A stretch of 64,000 bases of DNA from Ustilaginoidea virens (GCF_000687475.1 NC_057316.1:1736001-1800000), one strand, 5' to 3'; positions 46,525-57,293 are shown, counted from the first letter of the stretch. Program-made: numbers and translations. Notes: generated by a model from the sequence alone, not told the origin.

Positions 46525-47190
46525 CTAGCTGGTTGACTTCCCAGTCGCATCCGTGAGGTTGGCAGACTGGCTCATCATCTGCGACAGCGGCGACCGCCCA
46601 GGTGGTGCCCACGACCGCCAAGTCTTCCTAGCCGCAGGCATGTCTCGCCATCGATACGGCGGCATCTTGCGGTGCCGGTGGGAAGCACCGGCGTCGGCTC
46701 GGTAGACGGTGACTGTTGGGCTGCACAGCAGCTGATGGAGGTACGCAAGGGCCCGTCTGATGAAGGACCGTCGTCTCGGCCGGGCCTGAACCTCCGGGTC
46801 CAGCGACCAGCGGTCGGGGAAGGCGTCGCGACTGCGGTGCCGGTTCCTGCCGCCAAACAGGGCAAGCAGAGGGCCGAGTGGCCAGTATCTTCTCCATCTC
46901 GGCGGCGCTGGTGCGCAGGGCTCGCCCGCATAGCGGTCTGACGCGCGGGAGGCCGGACGGAGGAGCGCGTGCTCCGGCCAGTCGTCGTCCGAGACGGACG
47001 CTCCATATGCGCTCTCGTTGAACGCACCGGTCGGTCGTGGACGGGATACCTGCTGGGACATGGACATGGTGTCATGGGCATGGGCACGGGCAGGCGGCTC
47101 GGCGGCTTCAAGACGGGCGAAGAGTGGATCCTCAGGGGTGTCGACGCGGACTGACCACGGGCGCAGCGCGGTCCGGGTGTGCTGCGGCAT
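46525..47190 (-). CDS. Hypothetical basic, Arg/Pro-rich protein
   Basis: Open frame of 221 aa from an ATG at 47190 (MPQHTRTALRPWSVRVDTPE). The frame stays open further upstream to 47862, but that extension runs through Leu/Ser-rich low-complexity sequence and the promoter of the plus-strand gene, so I do not include it. The middle has RYWPLGPLLALFGG and the C-terminus RRRSFIRRALAYLHQLL, which could be a short amphipathic or membrane-associated helix. No domain is recognised. It could be a chance frame in GC-rich DNA, although its acidic/Ser/Arg mix and defined stop resemble fungal lineage-specific proteins. Confidence 0.4.
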   Translation of the reverse strand: MPQHTRTALRPWSVRVDTPEDPLFARLEAAEPPARAHAHDTMSMSQQVSRPRPTGAFNESAYGASVSDDDWPEHALLRPASRASDRYAGEPCAPAPPRWRRYWPLGPLLALFGGRNRHRSRDAFPDRWSLDPEVQARPRRRSFIRRALAYLHQLLCSPTVTVYRADAGASHRHRKMPPYRWRDMPAARKTWRSWAPPGRSPLSQMMSQSANLTDATGKSTS

Positions 47191-47737
47191 TTGCGATCTG
47201 GAGGGAAGATGGTATGGGGGTGTTTGCAGAGGTAGGCGGGAATGAATTCGCAGGGTAAGAGGCGAGAGGGACGGGGATGGCGTGGGCGAGAAGGCGAATG
47301 TTGATGGCGGGCGTTGGGGGGCGTCTTGCGAAGGTTTGCCCCTGCAGCCATGAGGATGCTTTAAGCTCGAGATGGGGGGAGGGGGGAGGGTAGATGAGAG
47401 TTTGCACCACGCACCAAGGCACAAACTTTGCGGGATGGGCGAAAAGATAAAAAGCGCTGCTTCGTTTTCTCTGCCCCTGCCGTTCTCCAACGTCACAACT
47501 CGTTCAAACCGCATTCGACACTCGCCTTTCATATTGCTCCGCCTGGACGGGAAAAGAGAAACCCCTCGACTCGCAGACTGAAGAAGGAAGACGGGAACAG
47601 AAAACATCCCAACTGGCCAACGGAAAGCGCCCGCTGAGGAACCAGAAGTCAGACGTCGGAAGTCAGAAGTCGGAAGTCGGAAGTCAGAAGCCAGAAGCCA
47701 GAAAGAAAACAAAAACGCTTCGAGAAAAAAAAAAACC
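47191..47737. promoter_or_regulatory. Divergent promoter between two hypothetical genes
   Basis: 550 bp containing a repeated GAAGTCAGAAG/GGAAGTC motif at about 47645-47700 (six or more imperfect 7-8-bp copies) and an A-run just before the ATG at 47738. No gene is supported on either strand. Confidence 0.5.
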
Positions 47738-48082
47738 ATGGCTTGGCTACCTGCAAGAGACGCTGGCATCATCCTGGCTCTCTTTGTGCTGTTCCTCGTG
47801 GCCGACTTTGTCTTTTGCATGTTCCTCGCGACCATGTACAACCGAGCCGCCTTCGCGGCCAAGGCCTGCAGGCGGCGCTTCCAGGAGTGGCGCGAGCGCC
47901 GGGCCGGCGGCCCCAGGGCACAGATGGATGACGGCTACAGCCAGAGCGGCCATCTCGAAGATGGAAAGGCCGTGCCCATGCCGTGCGTGGACGGCATCTC
48001 GCTAGCAAGCGAGGAGGGGAAGGGGGCGTGGGGAGACGACAAGCAGATTTTGGTGCCGACGGCCTGCCACGTCAGGGAGTGA
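47738..48082 (+). CDS. Small single-pass membrane protein, hypothetical
   Basis: Single exon, 114 aa, starting at AACCATGGCT, a strong fungal start context. Residues 9-32 (AGIILALFVLFLVADFVFCM) form one hydrophobic helix. It is followed by a basic segment (KACRRRFQEWRERR) typical of a cytosolic stop-transfer flank, and then a hydrophilic acidic tail with no recognised domain. The topology suggests a small N-out or signal-anchor protein. Function unknown. Confidence 0.55.
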   Translation: MAWLPARDAGIILALFVLFLVADFVFCMFLATMYNRAAFAAKACRRRFQEWRERRAGGPRAQMDDGYSQSGHLEDGKAVPMPCVDGISLASEEGKGAWGDDKQILVPTACHVRE

Positions 48083-48368
48083 CGGGGAACTGGCGTGGGT
48101 TTTTGGGCTGTCCTTTGAACGGGTCGCGAATCGTCGAGGGCTTTGTTGGCTCGGCGGGGGGGGGGGGGGGGGGGGGGACAAGAATGGTGGTGGTTGCGAT
48201 TCACGATGGAAGCAGGTTCGTCGGGATAACGGAGGCTGGGCTTGGTGGTGCGGTGCGCTGTTCTGTTGATCCTCGATGTCCTTGGTAGATGGATGGTCTG
48301 AAGGGGGGGGAAAGGAAGTTGGTGTTGGCGAAGGGGCAGGAGTTTGGTTGTGTGTACGGAGTGCTCGG

Positions 48369-48735
48369 CTGATGCGTTTTCTTTTGTTGTCTTTCTCTTT
48401 TCTAATAGATGATCAAGTTGTGTGCTGACACGTCTAAATACTCATGGCTTGATTCTGCATTCTGTAATGGTAACGGCTGATGCTCTTTCTTCTCTTTTCT
48501 AGTAGATGATCAAGTTGTGTGCTGAGCCGTCCAAATACTCATGGCTTGATTCTGCATTCTATAATGGTAACGGCTGATGCGTTTTCTTTTGTCGTCATTG
48601 TCTTTTATAGTAGATGATCAAGTTGTGTGCTGATACGTCCTAATACTCATGGCTTGATTCTGCATTCTGCAACGGCAACAGCTGATGCGTCTTCTTTTTT
48701 TCCTCTTGCCCATTTCTTCTTCCTCGTAATGGCTG
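48369..48735. repeat. Tandem repeat, three and a half units of about 97-108 bp
   Basis: Units start at 48369, 48477, 48574 and (partial) 48682, each with CTGATGC. The core TAGATGATCAAGTTGTGTGC, followed by AATACTCATGGCTTGATTC, is nearly identical in the three full units. The T/C-rich part after CTGATGC varies in length and explains the 97-bp second unit. It is not coding in any frame I can support. Confidence 0.9.
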
Positions 48736-49702
48736 ATCCAAGTTACAGACAGCCAAGACACACGGCTCGTTCGTCCATGTAACCACACGTTCACGGAGAC
48801 TCCTGGTCGCCGGGCTCACAAGACCAGGGAAGTAGGGAAAGTCCAGCTCCGCGCGGACCGCATCTCCGACCGGCCGCAGCGGGGGGGCCAACGGCAGCCC
48901 CCCCCTTCCAACAGCCGTGAACGCTGCCTCCAATGTCGGAACCAGCGAGGCACACGATGCTGCCGCAAAAGTGCATGGGCTGGCGCAGCTGGACCTTTCG
49001 CGACAAGGGGGGCGGCGACGCTCGGTTCTGACGCCGGGGCGGCCACCTGCCACCGAGGCAATCCTTATCGAGACGGGCGAAACCAAGACGCCGGCATCTT
49101 CGCCGACCGCGGGCTTGCGAGCCGCGCCCCGTCCGCATCAGGCATCAGGCATGGGGGGGGGCGATGGGGACGTACGAGCTGAGCTGGTGTATTGTCGGCC
49201 CCATTGACGCCTGCAGACGCGGCGGCGCATCAGGGTCTCGCGAAAGGACGAAGAAAGACAGCACAGCAGCACAACAGCACAGCAGCACAGCACGATGGCG
49301 CTGGGCCCGGCGGCGGAATGAGGAAGGAGCGTCGACGAGGCGTCCGAGAAGCTTGTTCGGTGGCGCCGCGCCATGACGCGCCATGTGCCCAGTTTTTTTT
49401 TTTCCAAAGCGTGCATGCGGTGCCGGATTTCTCGAGCGACAGCGACGGCGACGGCGACGATCGAGATGAGCAGGTGCAAAAGAGAGCCCAGCCGTCTTGG
49501 GCGGCGAGCGCGGGCGGCAAAGCAGTGCGTGGCTGTCGGCTCCATCTGCGGGACGTGGACGACGACGAGGACGACGACAAGGACGACGACGACGACTGGG
49601 CATCGGCCTGGCGGATCCTTGCACCCCGACAAGTGATGGCATGTCCTTTTTTTTTTTCCTTTTTCGAGCCAGGGGCAAGAAGCCTGCGGTCCCAGCTCCC
49701 CC

Positions 49703-49712
49703 AAAGTATAAA
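49703..49712 (+). promoter_or_regulatory. TATA-box candidate of the chitosanase gene
   Basis: AAGTATAAAG lies about 80 bp upstream of the ATG at 49789. Highly inducible fungal hydrolase genes often have TATA boxes at this distance. No other feature in the region competes. Confidence 0.45.
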
Positions 49713-49788
49713 GGGGCCGCCGACAGACACCCTTTGCAAACCATCTAGGCCGTCGGACCAGCGCAGCAGCAGCAGCCCTTGCACCGAG

Positions 49789-50961
49789 ATGGCTCCGCGA
49801 ACCTCGCTCCTCCTTTCCGCGTCGGCACTCGCCTCCCTGGCTCTCGCTCGCGACGTGCCCCCCAACGTGCTCGGCCTGTACAACAGCATCCGAGCCCAGG
49901 GCCAGTGTAAGCACGTGCTGGCGACCGGATTCCACAGCATCCAAGGCGACAGTGGCAGTAAGCATGCCTCCCCCCTTCGTTCTTCCGCGAGCCCCGAATC
50001 CCATCCCGCCCCCCCCCCCCCCCCCCCCCCGCGGAGATGGCCGTTTTCTTTTTAACCCCCCTTTTGTCGCCTCCGTAGAATTCGACTACTGCGGCGACCA
50101 CGTCCGTGACTACGGCATCGTCTACCTGCAGGGCCGGCATGGGCAGCTCGTCAACATGGACGTGGACTGCGACGGCATCCAGCACGGGCCCGCGGATGAC
50201 GGCCGGTGCGGCAGCTCGGGGGACACGCAGTCCATCACGTCGTTCCAGGACGTGGTGCAGGGCTACGGCACCGGCCAGACGGATTTGGACGCCAACGCCC
50301 ACCCGTACGTGGTGTTTGGCAACTCCGGCACCAGGGCCGGCTACCCCAACTTTGACCCGACGGCGCACGGCATCGAGCCCCTGAGCGTCATGGCCGTCGT
50401 CTGCGACAACAAGCTCGTAAGTAGGTGGAGGCGGGCAGGCAGTGCCGGTTCGCGCCGTCGCCATCGAAGCCCGGTGCTGAGAAGAAAAAAACCGTGACCC
50501 GTAGATCTATGGTGTCTGGGGCGACGAAAACGGCGATGACGGGCCCCAGGCCATGGTGGGCGAGGCCTCCATTTCCCTGGCCACGGCTTGCTTCGGCAAG
50601 GGCATCAACGGCGACGCGGGCCACGACGCCAACGACGTCTTGTTCATTGCTTTCCGGGGCAAGGACGCCGTCCCCGGCGCCAAAGGCGCCAGGTGGAATG
50701 CCCAAAACTACAACGACTTTGAGAACAGCATCGCCGGCCTGGGCGACAGGCTGATTCAGAGAATCGGCAACACGGGCGGCGGCGGGTCTGCTCCTCCTCC
50801 GTCCTGCAGCTGGCCGGGCCACTGCAAGGGTGCGTCTGACTCGAATGTTTGCAAAATGACGAGGGATTGCTAACCTCAAGTTTTCTCGCGTAGGAGCGCC
50901 GTGCAAGACTGAAGACGACTGTTCCGACAGTCTCACCTGCAACAACGGCAAGTGCTCCTGA
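49789..50961 (+). CDS. Secreted GH75 chitosanase with C-terminal Cys-rich module
   Basis: Predicted exons are 49789-49957, 50079-50416, 50505-50829 and 50894-50961 (299 aa). The signal peptide is MAPRTSLLLSASALASLALA, with cleavage likely before RD. The GH75 core includes YGIVYLQG, MDVDCDGIQHG, SITSFQDVVQGYG and the catalytic region YGVWGDENGDDG...VGEASISLATACFG. Asp176 and Glu189 align with the catalytic pair of Fusarium chitosanase (13 residues apart). The enzyme endo-hydrolyses chitosan in cell walls or for nutrition. After a Gly/Pro linker, a 6-Cys tail (CSWPGHCKGAPC, then CSDSLTCNNGKC) is split by the last intron. Intron 1 has a C-run of about 23. All joins keep frame. Confidence 0.93.
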
Positions 50962-51228
50962 AAAGAAAAGAAAAGAAAAAATAGCCCAAGGTCTGCATCA
51001 TCGTCTCTGCAGATGACACCGGCTTACTAGCGGGAATGACCTCTTGCGCTATGATATTGAAAGTCAGCAAGGATGCTTCTACCACGCCACAGGTTGTATA
51101 TTGAATACAGCAGTTTTCTGCCAGTCGGCTTACCGTGGAAATAAACCCTTGCCCGTGATGCTGCCCCCGGCTCCCTGCTGCTCCGCCACACCGAATCCCT
51201 TGTCCGTTGCTCTCCATAACCCGCGCGT
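50962..51228. other. Convergent spacer between chitosanase and phosphoesterase genes
   Basis: 267 bp holding both 3' ends, with an AAAAG repeat (50960-50980) directly after the chitosanase stop. No gene. Confidence 0.5.
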
Positions 51229-53657
51229 CTATGCCACGCCGACCATTCTGATACGCCCCTCCACCGCCGGCGCAATCACTCTCGTCCAGTCCACCAAGCA
51301 ATCCACATCCTCCAGCGGCTCACAAACCGTCGCCTTGACGCCGGCCTTGGCAGCCCACCTCGCCCAAAACTTGCGCATGAGCAGAATCTCCAGATCCATT
51401 TCCGCATCTTCATCCGGCTCCTCCTCGTCGACAACACGCCTGCCTCGGCCGTGCCGCGGGTCAAAGTGGTCGTCGTCGTCGTCGTCGAGCGGCTCCTTGT
51501 GCAGGCCGAGCCTGCGTCGCAGGAAGGCCTTCCATGCTGCTGGCCTCGCGGCGTCGTCGTTGTCGTCGTCGTCCGTCCCCGGCAGAGAGGGCATCCTCCC
51601 GGAACGGCGGGCGTGCGACGGAGACAGCGGCTCGCTTGCCACGTCCACCCAGTGGTCGGATATGCGCTTCCACTGGCCGACGGTTCGGAGAGCCATGAAG
51701 TACTGGCGGAGCATGGCGGAGATGAGGATCCCGTTTTCCTCGTCGACGATTTCCTCGGCGGCGCCGCCCTCTGACTCCACGAGGAGGGATGTGTAGCCGT
51801 CTGCCATTTCCTTTTCTCAGTGTCATTTTTTTCTTTTTTTTGTGTTTATTCTTTTTTGGGGACTCACCTTTGCCTCGACCCATGTAGCCGCGGGTGGCGA
51901 GCACGTACTCTGCCTGCGGGTCGTAGGGCCTCCCGCCTATCCGCAGGAGATTGAGGCGCCGGCCGCTCTCCCTGCTGGGATCAAACTCAAACACAATGTT
52001 GGACACTTGGGGAAACCGTCCTTCCTGCGCAGGGTACGTCGACACGCCGTTCTCCAGCGCGTCCCAGATTGCCTGGCCCTTGACGCGCAGGCACACCACG
52101 GGGTCCTCGAACGGAAGACAAGTCGTCACGTCCTTGATGCGGATCACGCCCGGCGGGTAGACCTGGTCGCCGCGGATGGTGCCCGACGCCATGACGCAGC
52201 AGTCGGCGTCGTGGTGCCGGCGCATGACGTCGCACACAAAGTTCCCCATGTTGGATTCCCGGGTCCGCACCGTGCTGAACCGCGCGTCGAGCGGCACCGC
52301 CGTCCAGCCGATGGGCCGCGACAGCGACTTTTGCAGCTGGGACGTCAGCTGGGCCACCAGCTTGGCCGTCTCGCCGTGCTCGGCAACTTCGGAGGTGACG
52401 TCGCGGCGCCAAATGTCCACGTCCCACCCGGTCGCGCCGCCGGGCTTCCGCCTCGCCTCCACGTAGCTCAGCTGCTTGAAGTCGGTGCCGGACCTGAGCA
52501 CGTGGGTTCCCTTGACGAGGCCGTGGCTGTAGTAGTGGTCGTGCCCGCCGAGGATCACGTCGATGAGGCCGTCCGTCTGCTCGGCGAGCTTGTTGTCGTT
52601 GGGCTCGCGCATGTGGCTCAGGCAGATGACCATTTCGGCGCCCTGCGCGCGCAGCTGAGGCACCAGCTCCCTGGCGGTGGCGGATGCCGACTTGTAGACG
52701 AGGTTCGGGGGCAGGCTGTTGATGGTGGCGAGCCACTCCCGCTCGCCAAGACCTATCAAGCCGACCTTGACGCCGTTGGACGTGGTGAGCATGTGAGTTC
52801 GCCTGGCGTTTCCGATGGGCACGTCCTCTCCGAGAGCCGGGTCCAGCACGTTGGCAATGAGCCATGGAAAAGCGCACTTCTCGGCGAGATGCTGGAATTG
52901 CTTGACGCCAAAGTCGAAGTCGTGGTTCTACAGGAGCGCGAGGGAGGGATAAGTTAGGGCGTGGTTTGGTTGGTGACGAAGCAGCGGAGGCCGTGGGTGA
53001 GTCTCTTTTGTACTCACTCCAACGCAGGCGCAGTCTGTTTTGATTTCGTTGAGAACAGGAACCATGTGGCGTCCTAATTCTTGGTTAGTTTGCTTCCATT
53101 TCTGCTCTTTGCTCTTTTGCTCTTCCTCTCTTATTTCCGTTTTATCCTGTCCTCTTCCTCTTCTCCTCTTTTCCTCTTTTCCTCTTTTCCTCTTTTTCTC
53201 TTTTTCTCTTTTCTCTTTTCTCTTTTCTCTTTTCTCTTTTCTCTTTTCTCTTTTCTCTTTTCTCTTCATCTTCATCTTCGTGTTCATCTGGCAGTCTCAT
53301 CTTTGGCCTGCTACCCCGATCGTTGAGCAACCAACTCCTTCTTCGTCTGGTCCTGCCGCAAAACTCACCCTTGGTCACACTACTCTCCAGGCTGGGGTTG
53401 AACGCATCCCCAGAGAACAAGGTCAGGACGTTGGGACCATTCCTGAACGCCTCGTCCTCCTGATGTTCTCTGCACAGCGTCATGAATCGCGCCAAGCCTC
53501 CCACCGGCTCTGCGCTCGCGCTATCCACATGGTAGACGTCGTTGTAATGCAATATCCTGACGTCGGGTGGCTCTTGGGCCTCGCGGGCCACGCGCCCGGA
53601 CGAGTATATCACCTGCGGCTCGGAGCTGAGCCCTTTCTTGGTGTTGGTCTGAGGCAT
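51229..53657 (-). CDS. 5'-nucleotidase/UshA-type metallophosphoesterase
   Basis: Predicted exons on the minus strand are 53657-53369, 53073-53018, 52927-51868 and 51800-51229 (658 aa). The metal-binding motifs are in order: ILHYNDVYHVD (residues 35-45), LFSGDAFNPS (about 80-89), CVGNHDFDFG after the 56-bp second exon, LSHMREPND and GGHDHYYSHG. The C-terminal 5'-nucleotidase domain has NFVCDVMRRHHDADC, ASGTIRGD and CLPFEDPVVCLRVKG. A Ser/Asp-rich acidic region (about 545-610) precedes the helical end. There is no signal peptide, so it is probably cytosolic, unlike bacterial UshA. The likely reaction is dephosphorylation of nucleotides or related phosphoesters. Intron 1 is unusually long (295 bp) and built of a CTTTT repeat. 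Confidence 0.9.
53147..53269. repeat. CTCTTTT microsatellite inside intron 1 of the phosphoesterase gene
   Basis: Consecutive units of CTCTTTT and CCTCTTTT, reading purine-rich (GAGAAAA) on the coding strand. The repeat makes the intron several times longer than the other introns in the window, and it lies between the donor at 53368 and the acceptor at 53074. Confidence 0.85.
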
Positions 53658-54156
53658 TCCGCTTCGAGCTTGACAAGGCCGGCGAATGCTGGATTCTGGA
53701 TGCTTCGCGAAGAATCAAGGGGAGCCAGCTTGAATGGGACAAACAGATGGATTACCATGGGAAAAGTCGTCGGTGGCGCAAGCACCTCGGCGGCATACGA
53801 ACTAACTCCGTAAGCAAATGTATGCATGGCTCACGTGATGCCATCAATGGTCCTTCAAGAATGGGACAGCTTTTAATTTTGGGCGACGTCAACGTTATTT
53901 ACGATACCTGATCCGATTGAAATGCGCTTTGGCGCGCGGCGGAGAGAAAAGCAGTCAAAAAAAAGACAGTGCCGTGGTCATCGATGCAACATTGTCATCC
54001 TTCACTATCGCGCCACACGCGTGCCGGCATGGTAAACTACGCCTTTGCACCAAAGTCAGAAACGAGCAGCGTAAATGGTTTTCAACATGCCCAGCACGTG
54101 CTCGAAGTGTTTCATTACATGCGGTAAAAACAGACAGGTATTCCCCCCCTTCTTGT
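53658..54156. other. Promoter of the phosphoesterase gene and 3' end of the MFS gene
   Basis: 499 bp between two minus-strand genes. No open frame of note, no repeat beyond an A-run near 53957. Confidence 0.5.
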
Positions 54157-55951
54157 CTACAGAGCAGCCTTCCCTCTCGACTCAAACGGCAGGATTAGAG
54201 TCAGAACCCCCGCGGCAATAAACAAGGCGCCACTAGTATACACAGGTGCAGCGGTTTGAAGATTCGCAAACATGGCGACGATGGGCTGCCAAGCATGGTT
54301 AGTCGGGTTGAACAAAATAAAAAGACACCTACTGTAGTCATCCAATCGTGGGGGGGGGGGGGGGGGCGCTGGGCTAGCGAGGCGGCAACTTACGGCCATG
54401 ATACCAAACACGCGATTGCATGTCGCCGTCAAGGCATTCCCCGTCCCGCGTTGGGGTGTCGGGAAGATTTCCGGCGTGTAACCGTACAGAACCGAATACA
54501 TGACATTGCTGCAAAAGTTGAAGGCGCAGTTCCATCCCAGGAGCGCAGTGCTGTTCAGCGCGGTCGTTGAGCAGTATAGAAAGACCCCGGTCAGGGATGT
54601 AAAGATGGAAAGCGTGCCTTTTCGCCCGATTCGAGGAATCTCCACCAAGAAGCCTCCCAGGAGTGCTCCGGGGATGCCGAGAACAGATATGATGAGGCTG
54701 TTTCGATAGGTGATGTAGGTGCTACCGTCGTCAAACTGCGCTCCTCTGCTGTCTTGGATGTAGGGCAAGAATGCGTTGTACAGGGGGTATCCGAGTCCGA
54801 TCAGCGCCCATATACACATCATGACGCTAGTGCTCAGCGCCATTCGTGGGGTGGTGAACAGGGCCTTTATCTTGTCAGGGTTCACCTGGTCCAAGTGTCG
54901 CTTCAAGGCGGTGGACGCATCTGCCTGAACTGCATATCCTTCGGTTTCGCATGCCTTCAGATCCCGGACAGTCAGGTTGATGATTTTCCCATTCTTCCTG
55001 GCCACCTCTTGAATGACTCGGACAGCATCCTCGTCACGACCCTTGCCGACCAAGAATTTGGGCGACTCGTAAATGGTGAAGAAGACAAAACGGGTCAAAA
55101 ACATGAGCAGCGTCAAGCCGCCCATGGCGATGACGAAGTAGCGCCAGCCCATATTGTCGCTACGAAGGCATGGCTGTTCCTTGGAGCTGCACGTCATGTT
55201 TCCCAGCAGCGGCCAAGCAACCAGGTTGGCGATTACTTGAGCAATAGCCCAGTCTATTGAGAGAACAGTAAGCAAATACTGGTGTGACTGGGGCAAGAAC
55301 TCGAGGAAAACTGCCGAGTCGACGGGCAGATTGCCTCCAACGCCAAAGGACCAGAGAGCATTGAAGATGGCGGCGGCGGCGAAATTGGGGGAACTGGCGG
55401 CAATCATTCCCCAAACCGCCGTGAGCCCCAGAGTCAGGTTGAATCCCCATTTGCGCCCGAAGATGTCGCACCCGAACCCCCAAAAGACAGCTCCAGATAG
55501 AAGACCAATGTTTTGTGCAAGAGTCAGGAGAGGCGGTCGCGATACATCAAACTCGTGTGTGACGGGCTTGAGGATGAGTGAGGTAACGATGGGCCACAGG
55601 TTGTCGCTCGCCCAACCAAATCCGACAACGATAAAAAGTTGCCATTGATACCAACCCATCCCAATGTCGCAAATCTGGAAATTCCCCCGAGTGATTGGGG
55701 TTGTTAGAATGTAATTCATGTATTCAGACTGGTGGAGCGGCTTAAAACAAAGAATGGAAAGAAGAAAAACAAAACAAAAAAAGCAATCAAGACAGACATA
55801 CGGCGCGATTGAGGATGCGTGCTTTTGCCTCGTACACAGGATCCAGAGCTCCCTTGGGAATGATGGCATCATCATCATCGCTTAGGTCCATGGTGTTGTA
55901 ACTGTCGAGCGGATGCGATCGCTCGTCCGATGGTGTGGCGCCGTAGCCCAT
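54157..55951 (-). CDS. MFS transporter, sugar-porter/SV2-like group
   Basis: Predicted exons on the minus strand are 55951-55802, 55674-54394 and 54285-54157 (519 aa). The splice ILNRA|ICDIGMGWYQWQLF restores the conserved entry to TM1, which is why I take the TTTCCAG acceptor at 55675 rather than an earlier AG. GWASDNLWPIV, FWGFGCDIFGRKWGFNLTL (the MFS A-motif region) and GGNLPVDSAVFLEFLP (TM5 loop) are typical of the SVOP/SV2 and organic-acid or inositol-like branch of fungal MFS. GYTPEIFPTPQRGTGNA is the PET-RG motif before TM11. The N-terminal 50 residues are acidic (LSDDDDAI). The substrate is unknown, with sugars, polyols or carboxylates possible. Intron 2 contains a 17-bp C-run on the coding strand. 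Confidence 0.88.
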
Positions 55952-56263
55952 GTCGAAAGAAGCCGAAACTCGCGGACTAGTCGGACTCGCAGCGCCGACA
56001 GCTTTCTGCTTACGAGAGGCAGAGAAGAGGAAGCAGCAGCCGTGAAAAGTCGGAAGAAGCGAGCAAATCCTGACGAGCAAGGGGGAGGATGAACAATTAA
56101 AAGCTCGCTGGCAAGAACCAAAACTTTGTATTCTAATAAGATCTCAGATCTCGCCAGACCGGGTACTCCGTACTGCTACCCCCCTCCTAGGTAGGTTAGG
56201 AGGTAGGTATGTATGTAGTGATGTCGTGTACCGATGGCATAATAGCATAATAGGCCCGTCGTT

Positions 56264-56279
56264 TACGGAGTACTCCGTA
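56264..56279. repeat. Perfect palindrome TACGGAGTACTCCGTA
   Basis: A 16-bp perfect inverted repeat in the promoter side of the minus-strand MFS gene (about 310 bp upstream of its ATG). Single half-sites occur at 28933, 42961, 56164, 56660, 56925 and 57172. The spread across intergenic DNA suggests a genome-wide short motif. Confidence 0.8.
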
Positions 56280-57237
56280 CGGAATAACTCTGTGAAAAAC
56301 CCGGTTCCAAAAGGACATGGGATTGCGCCATGGGGCTTCTGGCTCGCATAATTGGCTTTGCCATGGCTGCAAGCGGATTCGGACTGGATGTTTCAATAAC
56401 TCAAGCACAGCTAGGAGGTACCTAGGGTACCAGGTACCCAAAGCTGGACATCAACTTGTGCAAAGGCCGAAGAAGAATCTTTCAGCAGTGACAAAGGCTC
56501 ACGACTTTGCTCTTGCCGAATTGTTGTTGCCGACTTGTTTGTTGGTTTGTTGATTGATGTTTTGTCTTTTCGGCTTCGGCTAGTCCGTTTTTAGCAGATA
56601 GGTACATAGGTACCTACATACCCTACGAACCGCCTTAGGCATCTACTAAGGTAGGTATGTACTCCGTACCTAGGGCCAGTTACCGGCCAGCTGTCAGCTG
56701 TCAGCTTGAGCTCTGGAGTCTGGCCTGTTGCAGCTGGCCCGTGCGGCTGTGGACACAAGGCAAGGGCCATGCATGGGCCTGGGGCCAAGCACGTCATGAG
56801 CAATCGTCATGAGCAATCGTCATGACTCCATCGATTGATATCTTGCAGGTCAAGTTTGAACTCGAGACCGGCGGCCATGGACCTCTTTCCTTTGCGTCAG
56901 CCTAGGTGCCAAAGGGCGGCGGAGTACGGAGTATAGACTAGCAAAGTTTACAAAATCATATTTTATTTTTTTACCCCAACCTAGAGGCAAATGTAGAGCA
57001 ACAATGCACAATGCAGATGGATCCGAATGGCTTGAAGCAACATTAACCTTGCAAGTTGTCAGTACAGTCTGGTACGGTACTCGCTCGGCTAGCGTCCATT
57101 GGGTGTGTCTGTCCTGTCTGTCTGTTATCCTTGTTCTTTTGGCAAGCGAGCCGCCCCCCCTCACACTATAGTACTCCGTACCCACCCACCCTTGTTCCCA
57201 CTAGCATTGAGGGCGGGCTCTGCTCGTAAGCCGAAAC

Positions 57238-57293
57238 GCAGAACCGCAGAACCGCAGAACCGCAGAACCGCAGAACCGCAGAACCGCAGAAAC
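57238..57293. repeat. CAGAACCG tandem repeat, about 7 units of 9 bp
   Basis: Consecutive units of CGCAGAACC at 57238-57293. No coding role seen. Confidence 0.8.

Larger units (their letters stand above)
48083..49788. other. Intergenic with tandem repeat; promoter of the chitosanase gene
   Basis: 1.7 kb without a supported gene. It contains a G-run at 48157-48177, the 3.5-copy tandem repeat at 48369-48735, CAGCA repeats near 49258-49292, and GAC/GAG triplet runs at 49440-49465 and 49556-49600. A T-run lies at 49647-49657. AAAGTATAAAGGGG near 49703-49716, about 80 bp before the chitosanase ATG, is a TATA-box candidate. Confidence 0.55.

Noticed and set aside
47191..47862. N-terminal extension of the hypothetical protein 46525-47190
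   Set aside because: The frame is open, but it crosses the promoter and start of the plus-strand gene at 47738 and encodes low-complexity sequence. A later ATG is more credible.
48369..48735. CRISPR-like array
   Set aside because: Units are head-to-tail copies of one 97-108-bp sequence, without unique spacers, and the organism is a fungus.
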